Below are positions 1 through 5,530 of a DNA stretch of 5,530 nt, piece after piece; the first letter of the stretch is position 1, and each line of letters starts with the position of its first letter. Where the stretch lies: positions 1-5,530 of the forward strand of contig JAFAWI010000158.1 in NCBI GenBank assembly GCA_019241915.1, given 5' to 3'. The notes below the pieces were generated by a model. That model searched no databases. It was given only the letters and a program-made list of their open reading frames with translations, and was not told where the DNA came from. Source of the DNA: Alphaproteobacteria bacterium (lineage in GTDB: Bacteria; Pseudomonadota; Alphaproteobacteria; ATCC43930; CGMCC-115725). Made by a program: the position numbers and the translations under genes.

Positions 1-245
1 GGCGCCGCGATAACGATGCCGCCGGTCACGCGACGCCGGGCCCCTGGCGCAGATCGAGCCGGTAGGTGTGGTCGCGGTTGTTCGCCCGGACCGGTCGGTC
101 GCCCCCGCCTGTTGATGTCCGCCTGCGCGTCACGCATCGGCATGTGCTTGAGGGCCCCTGAACCGGGTAAGGCCGTAGCGAGACGGTATCGGATAACGAC
201 GCCCGCGCTCGGACAAACTTAGCGGTCAAACCCGCCGCCTGCAGC

Positions 246-275
246 TTGAGTGATGGCCCGGCTCGCGCATACAAT
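246..275 (+). promoter_or_regulatory. Candidate sigma70-type promoter of the three-gene cluster
   Basis: TTGAGT at 246-251 matches four of six bases of the -35 consensus. TACAAT at 270-275 matches five of six bases of the -10 consensus. The spacer is 18 bases. Transcription would begin near 282, giving a leader of about 48 bases before the ATG at 330. The stretch around 268-288 is noticeably A/T-richer than its surroundings. GCGCATA occurs twice nearby (265-271 and 278-284), overlapping the -10 and start region. This is pattern matching only; alphaproteobacterial promoters often stray from the consensus. Confidence 0.45.
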
Positions 276-291
276 AAGCGCATAAGTTGAG

Positions 292-305
292 CGGCGGCGC
301 CGCCG
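292..305. repeat. 14-base perfect GC palindrome in the predicted 5' leader
   Basis: CGGCGGCGCCGCCG reads identically on both strands. It lies between the predicted transcription start and the Shine-Dalgarno site, ending nine bases before the latter. It could fold as a small RNA hairpin or serve as a protein site. In DNA this rich in G and C such a palindrome can also arise by chance, and it has no central loop, so a stable hairpin would have to sacrifice inner pairs. Confidence 0.35.
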
Positions 306-314
306 TGCTTACGC

Positions 315-322
315 AGGGAGGA
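315..322 (+). promoter_or_regulatory. Ribosome binding site of the PQQ sugar dehydrogenase gene
   Basis: AGGGAGGA is a near-ideal Shine-Dalgarno sequence. Its GGAGG core ends eight bases before the ATG at 330, which supports that start over the in-frame ATG at 351. It is the only strong Shine-Dalgarno site of the three plus-strand genes, consistent with gene 1 leading the operon. Confidence 0.8.
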
Positions 323-329
323 CCAAGCC

Positions 330-1649
330 ATGGCTATCGGACGCATCGGTATGGCGGCCTTGGCCGCAAGCGCGGCGCTGATCGGGCTGCAAGCGGCGAC
401 GGGGCTGGCGCAGACGCCGCCATCGCCCGCGGCGGCGCCGCCCGCCCCTGCGGTACCCGCGGCGCAGGCGCCCGCCGCGGCGCAGGCGCCGACGCTCGGC
501 CTCCATACGCCGCAGGCGGAGGGCCAGCCCTCGTGGATGGAGGGCATGACGCCGGAGCAGAAGAACTCGCCGCTCCATCCGAATGTCGCCAATATGCTGG
601 GCCACCCGGCCAAGGATATCCCGGTCGACCGCTTCAAGGTGCCGCCTGGTTTCAAGGTCGAGCTGTGGGCGGGCGACCTGCAGGAAGCACGGTCAATGGC
701 CGTCGGCGCCAAGGGCACCGTGTTCGTCGGTCAGCGGACGCATGACGGCGTCTTTGCCATTGTCGACAAAGGCGGGCAGCGCGAAGTCAAGAAGATCCTC
801 ACCGGCCTGAACTCGCCGAACGGCATCGCCTTTGCCAACGGCACGCTGTTTGTCGCCGAGCGCGAGCGCATCTTGCGCTACGACAATATCGAGGACAACC
901 TCGACAAGCCGCCCGAAGCAAAAGTCGTGATCGATGGGCTGCCGCACCAGGACGGACATTTCTGGAAGTTTATGACGATGGGGCCGGACGGCTGGCTCTA
1001 CTTTAACCAGGGCGCACCGACCAACATCACGATGCCGACCTATATCCAGGCGGCGATCCTGCGCGTTCAGCCGGACAAGCATCTCCTCGAAATCTATGCG
1101 CAGGGCGTGCGCAACAGCGTCGGCATGGCGTTCAGCCCGGTCACCAAGCAGCTGTGGTTTACCGACAACGGCCGCGACTGGCTCGGCGAGGACACCCCGT
1201 CCGACGAACTCAACCATGCCACCGCCAAAGGGCAGAATTTCGGCTATCCGTTCTGCCATCAAGGCGACACGCTCGACCCGGTTTACGGCAAGTATGCGAG
1301 CTGCGCCGATTTTGTGCCGCCCGACGTCAAGCTCGGCCCGCACGTCGCCTCGCTCGGCATGCGCTTTTACACCGGCGCGATGTTCCCGGCCGACTGGAAG
1401 AACAACATCATCGTTGCCGAACACGGCTCGTGGAACAAAACCGAGAAATCGGGCTACAACCTGACCCGCGTCATGCTCGACCCGAGCGGTACCAAGGTGG
1501 TGAAGTCGGAGCCGTTCATGACCGGCCTGCTCGACGGGCAGAACATCCTGGCGCGGGTTGTCGATGTCCAGGTGATGCCGGACGGCGCGTTGCTGGTCTC
1601 CGACGATTGGAACGGCGCGATCTACCGCATCAGCTACAAGAAGACGTGA
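330..1649 (+). CDS. PQQ-dependent sugar dehydrogenase (glucose/sorbosone dehydrogenase family), exported
   Basis: Predicted periplasmic quinoprotein of 439 residues that would oxidise an aldose or sugar aldehyde using PQQ and Ca2+ and pass electrons to a cytochrome. Residues 1-27 form a signal peptide (Arg5, a hydrophobic run, then GLA before Gln28). An Ala/Pro-rich linker follows to about residue 56. The rest is a six-bladed beta-propeller of the GSDH type. Family signatures: PHQDGHFWKF with His206 and His210, one of which should be the catalytic base; GVRNSVGMAF with Arg261-Asn262, matching the RN pair near PQQ in soluble glucose dehydrogenase; FTDNGRDWLGED and DELN; AEHGSWN with His365; and the closing blade VDVQVMPDG...LLVSDDWNGAIYRI (411-434). 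The last pattern is typical of L-sorbosone dehydrogenase-like proteins. The start at 330 is backed by a strong Shine-Dalgarno. The stop overlaps the next gene's GTG. The substrate cannot be read from the sequence; glucose, sorbosone, other aldoses or aldehydes are all possible. Confidence 0.88.
   Translation: MAIGRIGMAALAASAALIGLQAATGLAQTPPSPAAAPPAPAVPAAQAPAAAQAPTLGLHTPQAEGQPSWMEGMTPEQKNSPLHPNVANMLGHPAKDIPVDRFKVPPGFKVELWAGDLQEARSMAVGAKGTVFVGQRTHDGVFAIVDKGGQREVKKILTGLNSPNGIAFANGTLFVAERERILRYDNIEDNLDKPPEAKVVIDGLPHQDGHFWKFMTMGPDGWLYFNQGAPTNITMPTYIQAAILRVQPDKHLLEIYAQGVRNSVGMAFSPVTKQLWFTDNGRDWLGEDTPSDELNHATAKGQNFGYPFCHQGDTLDPVYGKYASCADFVPPDVKLGPHVASLGMRFYTGAMFPADWKNNIIVAEHGSWNKTEKSGYNLTRVMLDPSGTKVVKSEPFMTGLLDGQNILARVVDVQVMPDGALLVSDDWNGAIYRISYKKT
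457..490 (+). repeat. 16-base direct repeat encoding the Ala/Pro linker
   Basis: CCGCGGCGCAGGCGCC occurs at 457-472 and again at 475-490, an 18-base period. It encodes two copies of a PAAQAP/AAAQAP unit (residues 43-54) in the low-complexity linker between signal peptide and propeller of the sugar dehydrogenase. The period is a multiple of three, so gain or loss of a unit would change linker length without breaking the frame. Confidence 0.75.
1646..1649 (+). promoter_or_regulatory. GTGA stop/start overlap coupling genes 1 and 2
   Basis: The GTG start of the cytochrome gene (1646-1648) shares two bases with the TGA stop of the dehydrogenase gene (1647-1649). With no properly spaced Shine-Dalgarno in front, reinitiation by ribosomes finishing gene 1 is the likely way gene 2 is translated. 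This would tie cytochrome output to dehydrogenase output. Confidence 0.7.
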
Positions 1650-2242
1650 GGTTCGCCCGGTTCGTCAGCGCGGCGACGCTCGGCGCCTCGTTGCTGACCG
1701 CCGCGCCGGCCGCCGGGTACGACGCCGCGGCCGGGAAACAGAAGGCCGAGGAAGTCTGCGTCGCCTGCCACGGCAAGGACGGGATCTCGGAGCAGCCGGT
1801 GGTGCCGTCGATCGGCGGCCAGTGGAACGACTATATCGTCCTGGCGCTCTACCAATTCCGTGCCAAGCACCGGCCGTCGGAGGTGATGGAACCGATTGCC
1901 GCAACGTTGACCGACGACGATCTGGGCAATCTCGCCGCCTACTACAGCAGCCTGAAGCCGTGGCGGCCGGCGCGGCAGTCGAGCGCAGCCGCGCTCGCCG
2001 CCGGTCCCGAGCTGACGCAGCGGCGGCTTTGCATCCAGTGCCACGCGCCCGGGCTGCCGGGGCAGCAGAGCGTGCCGCGCATCGCGGCTCAGCACATCGA
2101 CTATCTGACCGCCCAGCTCGAGGCGTTCCGCGCCGGCACGCGCGGCGACATCGACGGCAATATGACTTCGGCGGTGCAGGGCCTGAGCGACGCCGATATC
2201 GGGACGCTGGCCGATTACGTTTCCGGGTTGGCGACGCCCTGA
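1646..2242 (+). CDS. Di-haem cytochrome c, c4-like, exported
   Basis: Predicted periplasmic electron carrier of 198 residues with two covalent haems, probably the electron acceptor of the upstream PQQ dehydrogenase. I chose the GTG at 1646 because it is the only start codon that places a proper signal peptide (MRFARFV, hydrophobic run, cleavage near Ala22-Ala23) in front of the mature protein. The frame also stays open far upstream inside gene 1, so an automated caller could start it much too early. Haem 1 is attached at CVACH (38-42) with Met81 as likely sixth ligand; haem 2 at CIQCH (129-133) with Met173. Both halves end in the class I pattern L(T/S)D-D-(L/I)-LA-Y. PRIAAQHIDYLTAQLEAFRAG resembles the second domain of cytochrome c4. 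The GTGA overlap with the gene 1 stop implies translational coupling. There is only a weak purine run (1638-1644) immediately before the start. Confidence 0.88.
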   Translation: MRFARFVSAATLGASLLTAAPAAGYDAAAGKQKAEEVCVACHGKDGISEQPVVPSIGGQWNDYIVLALYQFRAKHRPSEVMEPIAATLTDDDLGNLAAYYSSLKPWRPARQSSAAALAAGPELTQRRLCIQCHAPGLPGQQSVPRIAAQHIDYLTAQLEAFRAGTRGDIDGNMTSAVQGLSDADIGTLADYVSGLATP

Positions 2243-2252
2243 CCTGCAGCGA

Positions 2253-3863
2253 ATGAACTCTCGCGCTCTTGCGGCGGCGCTGGTCGCGGGGGCCGCCATG
2301 CACGGCCCGGCTCTGGCGCAGCAGAGCCCCGAACTGCCGCCGCACGAAGGCCAGGCCGCGCCGCTGTTCTACAAGGGCAAAGGCCCGGGGCGCGGCAATT
2401 CCTACCTCGAGCGCTACGAGGAGGATTACCGCTACCTGCGCGACCCGGCGCTATCGGCCGACTATTTCGACCCGCTCAAGTACATCCCGCTCGACACCGA
2501 TGGGACAGTTTACCTGACGCTCAACGGCGAAACGCGGTTCCGTTACGACAACACCGACCACAAGAACTTTAATATCGCGACCGGAGCCACGCCCGCCAAG
2601 GTACCGATTTTTACAGCCGCCACCGGGACGTCGAGCAACCAGCTCTACAAGCAGCGCTATGAGCTGGGTGGCGACCTGCACCTCGGCCCCAACCTGCGCG
2701 TTTACGCCGACCTCTATCACGGTCAGGAAACCGGCCACGACGTCGGCAGTCCGATCCCCGGCAACCTGCGCAACGATCTGGCGCTGGTGAACGGCTTTGG
2801 CGAAGTCTACGAGACCGGCGATGCGACCAAGACCGGGTTTCGCGCCGGCCGCCAGCAGATCTATTTCGGCAACGATCTGCAGGTGCGCGCCAATGTTTCG
2901 ACCAATCTGCCGTCACCGGTCTTCGACGGCTTTCGCGCCTACCAAGACTGGGGGTTCGCCCGCGTCGATGCATTTCTTTACAACGTCGTGGTCTTTCAGA
3001 ACGGCGTGCTGCAGGACCGCGACAACGCGCACACCAATTTGTGGGGAGGCTACGGCAGCTACGACCTGCCGCGCTGGGGCTTCGCCGGCAGCGACGGCAA
3101 GACCTCGCTCGACGCATTCTATTTCGGCTGGCGCACGGCGCCGGGCACCGGTGGCAAGGGGTCCGGCGTCTATGACGACCGGGCCCTGCTGACGGGTGCG
3201 CGGATCGTCGCCGCGACCGGCGCTGGCTTTGTTTCGAGCCAGGACCACCGCGACACGTTCGGGCTGCGCGGGTACGGCGACTGGGGCGACTTCGATTACG
3301 ACTGGCAAGCCGCATACCAGATCGGCAGCTATTCTCGGCGCGCCGTTGTCGCGTTTGCCGGCAATACCGACACCGGCTACACGTTTCACGGCCTGCCGTG
3401 GAAGCCGCGCATCGGCGCCCATCTCGATATCGCCTCGGGCGGCGCCGGCGGCGGCACGCTGAACACCTACCAGCCGATGTACCCGAACACGCAATATTAC
3501 GCGCCGAACAACGAGTTCGCGCCGACCAACTTCTATGACATAGCGCCGCGCATCAGTATTCGCCCGACCGAGACGGTGACGGCGGAGTACTACCACTCTT
3601 GGCTGTGGCGCTATTCCGAGGCCGACGCGATCTATACCGGCGCGCCGTGGCCGGGCGGCAGCGGCCAGAACAACTATGCGGCGACTGTGCTGGCGCCGGG
3701 CCGGGCGATCGGCCGCCAGTCGGACCTGCGCGTCACCTGGGCGATCACGCCGCACCTGCTGACGCTGTTCGAATTCGGCATCTTCGATCCTGCGTCGGCG
3801 ATCCGCACCGCCGGCGGCCACGTCACGACGTTTCTCGACGCCAATATCACCTTCAAGTTCTAA
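2253..3863 (+). CDS. Outer-membrane beta-barrel channel, alginate-export family
   Basis: Predicted outer-membrane channel of 536 residues. Residues 1-22 form a signal peptide ending in ALA before Gln23. A short periplasmic N-terminal segment with a charged ERYEEDYRYLRDP motif and DPLKYIPL follows (about 52-80). From about residue 85 to the end the sequence alternates in beta-strand fashion and is rich in Tyr, Trp, Phe, Gly and Asp, as in AlgE-like barrels: YLTLNGETRFRYDNTD, GPNLRVYADLYHGQE, FRAGRQQIYFGND, FDGFRAYQDW. It ends in FLDANITFKF, a terminal Phe being the usual barrel-assembly signal. Length is near that of AlgE (about 490). The gene starts 10 bases after the cytochrome stop, with no clear Shine-Dalgarno, so coupling is likely. 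'Alginate export' is a family name: nothing in this window relates to alginate, and with a sugar dehydrogenase beside it, uptake of a sugar or sugar acid is at least as plausible. Its last 11 bases overlap the convergent molybdoenzyme gene. Confidence 0.85.
   Translation: MNSRALAAALVAGAAMHGPALAQQSPELPPHEGQAAPLFYKGKGPGRGNSYLERYEEDYRYLRDPALSADYFDPLKYIPLDTDGTVYLTLNGETRFRYDNTDHKNFNIATGATPAKVPIFTAATGTSSNQLYKQRYELGGDLHLGPNLRVYADLYHGQETGHDVGSPIPGNLRNDLALVNGFGEVYETGDATKTGFRAGRQQIYFGNDLQVRANVSTNLPSPVFDGFRAYQDWGFARVDAFLYNVVVFQNGVLQDRDNAHTNLWGGYGSYDLPRWGFAGSDGKTSLDAFYFGWRTAPGTGGKGSGVYDDRALLTGARIVAATGAGFVSSQDHRDTFGLRGYGDWGDFDYDWQAAYQIGSYSRRAVVAFAGNTDTGYTFHGLPWKPRIGAHLDIASGGAGGGTLNTYQPMYPNTQYYAPNNEFAPTNFYDIAPRISIRPTETVTAEYYHSWLWRYSEADAIYTGAPWPGGSGQNNYAATVLAPGRAIGRQSDLRVTWAITPHLLTLFEFGIFDPASAIRTAGGHVTTFLDANITFKF
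3853..3863. other. 11-base overlap of two convergent gene ends
   Basis: The plus-strand barrel gene stops with TAA at 3861-3863. The minus-strand molybdoenzyme gene stops with TGA at 3853-3855. The coding regions therefore overlap tail to tail, leaving no intergenic terminator. The barrel's terminal Phe codon and the last residues of the oxidoreductase (FRT) share these bases. Any terminator must lie inside the opposing gene, or transcription must run through. Confidence 0.9.
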
Positions 3864-5530
3864 ACCGCAGAGCCGACGGCTGTTCGGTCCACGCCTCGAC
3901 CTCAAGGAACGTGCTCTGGTAAGTCGCGCCCTCGCCGAGGTCGGTATACCGGTCGGAGACCAGCATGTTGATCGTGCCGGCGCCGGTCTCCTCGTCGGAG
4001 CGCTGGCCCGGCACCAGAACCACACCCGGGCGCACCTCGTCGCTGACCTTGAGCGTGAGGCCAACTGCGCCATGCTGGTTGTGCAGCCGTACCTTGGCGC
4101 CATTGGCGAGACCGCGTGCCGCGGCATCGTCCGGGTGCAAAACGCAGACCGGCGGCCCCTCGCGCCGGCGCAAAAAATCGACCCCGGCATAGGCGGTATG
4201 CGCTTGGAAATAGCCCGGCGCGGTCAACAACCGCAGCTTCCAGCGCGCCGCATCGCTTTCCTCGTCGGGATCGGGCTGCCAGTCCGGCATTGGCGCGAGG
4301 CCCTGTGCCGCCAACTGCTCGGAATAGAATTCGAGCTTGCCGGAGGGCGTGCGGAATTGCTGGCCGCCGCGCGGGGCGATGTTGACCGGACGGCCGGACC
4401 GCGCCGCTTCGATGTCGAGCGGCCCGGCGGCCGTCTCCGCGCCGGCGAGCAGCCTGTCGAGCAACTCCGGCACGGTCTGGCGGAACACCGCATCGGTGAG
4501 TCCGAGGCAGCGCGCCAGTTGTTGCGCCAGCTGCAGGTTCGACCACGCCTCGCCCTGCGGCGGCACCGCCGCCGGGGCGTATTGCGCGTAGTAGGTGCCG
4601 TAGGCGCGGTAGAAATCCGCGGTTTCGAGATAGGTTGTCGCCGGCAGCACGATATCGGCATAACGCGCGGTCGCGGTCATGAACGGGTCGTGGACGACGG
4701 TGAACAGGTCGTCGCGCGCGAGGCCGCGCCGCACCGCGCCCGCGTCGGGGTTGGTCACCGCCGGATTGTTCGCGGCGATGAAGAGCGCGCGGATCGGCGG
4801 GTCCTTCAGGTTGAGCAGCGCATCGCCCAGCCGCAGATGGTTGACCGTGCGCGTCGCTAGGGGCCCAGACGGACGGCGGATCGCGCCGTAGTCGAGCGCG
4901 CACGAGGCCGCGGTCAGCAGCAGCGCGCCGCCGCCGCGCCGGCCGTAGGCGCCGGTGATCCCAGGCAACAGCGCCACCGCGCGCAGCGCCTCGCCGCCGC
5001 GCGCGAGCCGCGTCATCCCCTCGCCGAGCCGGATGAACGAGCATTTGGCCGCGCCGTACATCGCCGCGAAACCTTCGATCTCGGCGACGGCAAGCCGGGT
5101 GATGGCGGCGACGCGGTCCGGCGCGAAGCGCGGCAGCACCTCGGCTTCGAGTCGGTCGAACCCGAGGGTCCGGGCGGCAATGTAGTTGCGGTCGACCAAT
5201 CCGTCGCGCGCCAGGATGTGCATGACCCCAAGCGCCAGCGCCGCGTCGGTGCCGATCCGGATCGGCAAGTGCACATCGGCGCGCGCCGCGGTGCGGCTGC
5301 GGCGCGGATCGATCACGACAAGCTTGACGCGGCGCCGCTGCGCCGCCTCGACCCGCGCCCAGAAATGCACATTTGTGGCGACGAGGTCGGCGCCCCAGGC
5401 GACGATGAGGTCGCTGTCGTCGACCGTTTCGGGATCGGCGCCGCCCACCGGGCCCACCGTCATGTCCCAGGCCGTCTCGCAGCAGGTATCGCACACGGTG
5501 CCGGCGGCCAGGCGGCTTGCGCCGAGCGCG
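3853..5530 (-). CDS. Molybdopterin-dependent oxidoreductase, 5'-truncated by the window edge
   Basis: C-terminal 558 residues of a bis-MGD enzyme of the DMSO reductase superfamily (COG0243 type); the frame is open to the right edge, so the true start lies outside. A GTG at 5494-5496 is not the start: upstream codons continue in family-like sequence (ALGASRLAAGT). Counting from the edge, VCDTCCETAW (12-21) sits where formate dehydrogenases carry their Cys/SeCys metal ligand, Cys13 being the best-aligned residue. SDLIVAWGADLVATNVHFW (39-57), VVIDPRRSRTA (71-81) and LPIRIGTDAALALG are classic cofactor-domain motifs. NNPAVTNPD (254-262) and ADIVLPATTYLE (291-302) confirm the family. A dinucleotide-binding domain runs from about 430 (LLTAPGYF) to 550 (VLHPDDAAARGL, GVVLVPGQ). 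The missing N-terminus should hold the first part of the cofactor domain and perhaps a [4Fe-4S] cysteine motif. The substrate is unknown. It ends in a TGA (3853-3855) inside the opposite gene. Confidence 0.85.
   Translation of the reverse strand, partial: ALGASRLAAGTVCDTCCETAWDMTVGPVGGADPETVDDSDLIVAWGADLVATNVHFWARVEAAQRRRVKLVVIDPRRSRTAARADVHLPIRIGTDAALALGVMHILARDGLVDRNYIAARTLGFDRLEAEVLPRFAPDRVAAITRLAVAEIEGFAAMYGAAKCSFIRLGEGMTRLARGGEALRAVALLPGITGAYGRRGGGALLLTAASCALDYGAIRRPSGPLATRTVNHLRLGDALLNLKDPPIRALFIAANNPAVTNPDAGAVRRGLARDDLFTVVHDPFMTATARYADIVLPATTYLETADFYRAYGTYYAQYAPAAVPPQGEAWSNLQLAQQLARCLGLTDAVFRQTVPELLDRLLAGAETAAGPLDIEAARSGRPVNIAPRGGQQFRTPSGKLEFYSEQLAAQGLAPMPDWQPDPDEESDAARWKLRLLTAPGYFQAHTAYAGVDFLRRREGPPVCVLHPDDAAARGLANGAKVRLHNQHGAVGLTLKVSDEVRPGVVLVPGQRSDEETGAGTINMLVSDRYTDLGEGATYQSTFLEVEAWTEQPSALRFRT

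Larger units (their letters stand above)
1..329. other. Leader region with no convincing gene
   Basis: About 330 bases upstream of the first gene. Plus-strand frames here are short, Arg/Pro/Gly-rich and look non-coding. On the minus strand two adjacent frames show G/C-ending codons (roughly 218 to 107, then about 106 down to a TGA at 26-28), but they do not form one intact reading frame and I recognise no family. The right third holds the candidate promoter (246-275), a 14-base palindrome (292-305) and the ribosome binding site (315-322) of the downstream gene. I see no tRNA, no rRNA and no strong hairpin followed by a T run. The left edge could contain the end of a neighbouring gene, but this cannot be settled from the window. 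Confidence 0.6.

Noticed and set aside
38..160. GGGCCCCTG occurring twice (38-46 and 152-160) in the leader
   Set aside because: Nine G/C-rich bases repeated once in such DNA are expected by chance, and no inverted repeat, target duplication or transposase accompanies them.
26..718. 230-codon minus-strand frame covering the leader and the start of gene 1
   Set aside because: Most of it is antisense to the signal peptide and Ala/Pro linker of gene 1. Only the last part (about 26-106) has coding-like codons, and that is reported separately as a weak remnant.
1154..1645. Upstream extension of the cytochrome frame to the ATG at 1154
   Set aside because: The extension is an Arg-rich shadow of the dehydrogenase and would bury the signal peptide. 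The GTG at 1646 fits far better.
1634..2345. Two long minus-strand frames antisense to the cytochrome gene
   Set aside because: Both are Arg/Ala-rich without family motifs, while the plus strand encodes two CxxCH haem sites and a signal peptide.
2913..4190. 425-codon open frame on the minus strand across the barrel gene and into the molybdoenzyme gene
   Set aside because: It lies antisense to the barrel gene and out of frame with the molybdoenzyme. It is Arg/Ala-rich with no recognisable motif, as expected of shadow frames in GC-rich DNA.
3902..5494. 530-codon minus-strand frame parallel to the molybdoenzyme
   Set aside because: It is the +1 shadow of the real gene: Arg/Ala/Gly-rich and motif-free, while the other frame carries all the family motifs.
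5494..5496. GTG as start codon of the molybdoenzyme
   Set aside because: The frame continues upstream to the window edge with family-like sequence, and a start here would remove most of the N-terminal cofactor region.

Overview
The window is GC-rich DNA with strongly G/C-ending codons, close gene packing and periplasmic redox genes. This fits an alphaproteobacterium (Rhodospirillales, Acetobacteraceae or Hyphomicrobiales style). That placement rests on composition and protein style only; no marker gene is present.

Layout: bases 1-329 hold no convincing gene. They contain a candidate sigma70-type promoter, a GC palindrome and a good Shine-Dalgarno site serving a plus-strand cluster of three genes. 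Gene 1 (330-1649) encodes an exported PQQ-dependent sugar dehydrogenase of the glucose/sorbosone dehydrogenase family. Gene 2 (1646-2242) starts at a GTG overlapping the gene 1 stop and encodes an exported di-haem cytochrome c of the c4 type. Gene 3 (2253-3863) encodes an outer-membrane beta-barrel of the alginate-export family. The minus strand from 3853 to beyond the right edge carries the 5'-truncated gene of a molybdopterin-dependent oxidoreductase (DMSO reductase superfamily). It converges on gene 3 with an 11-base overlap of the two 3' ends.

How they may work together (inference): gene 3 would pass a sugar or related polyol/aldehyde across the outer membrane, gene 1 would oxidise it in the periplasm with PQQ, and gene 2 would carry the electrons to the respiratory chain. 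The spacing (4-base overlap, then a 10-base gap) and the single good promoter/RBS in front of gene 1 support one transcription unit. The molybdoenzyme is on the opposite strand; nothing in the sequence ties it to the sugar-oxidation unit beyond adjacency.

I saw no tRNA, rRNA, CRISPR array, insertion sequence or attachment site. The window is mostly ordinary metabolism. The points most worth a second look are the three-gene oxidation cassette, the overlapping GTG start, the convergent overlap, and the cysteine cluster at the likely metal-ligand position of the molybdoenzyme.
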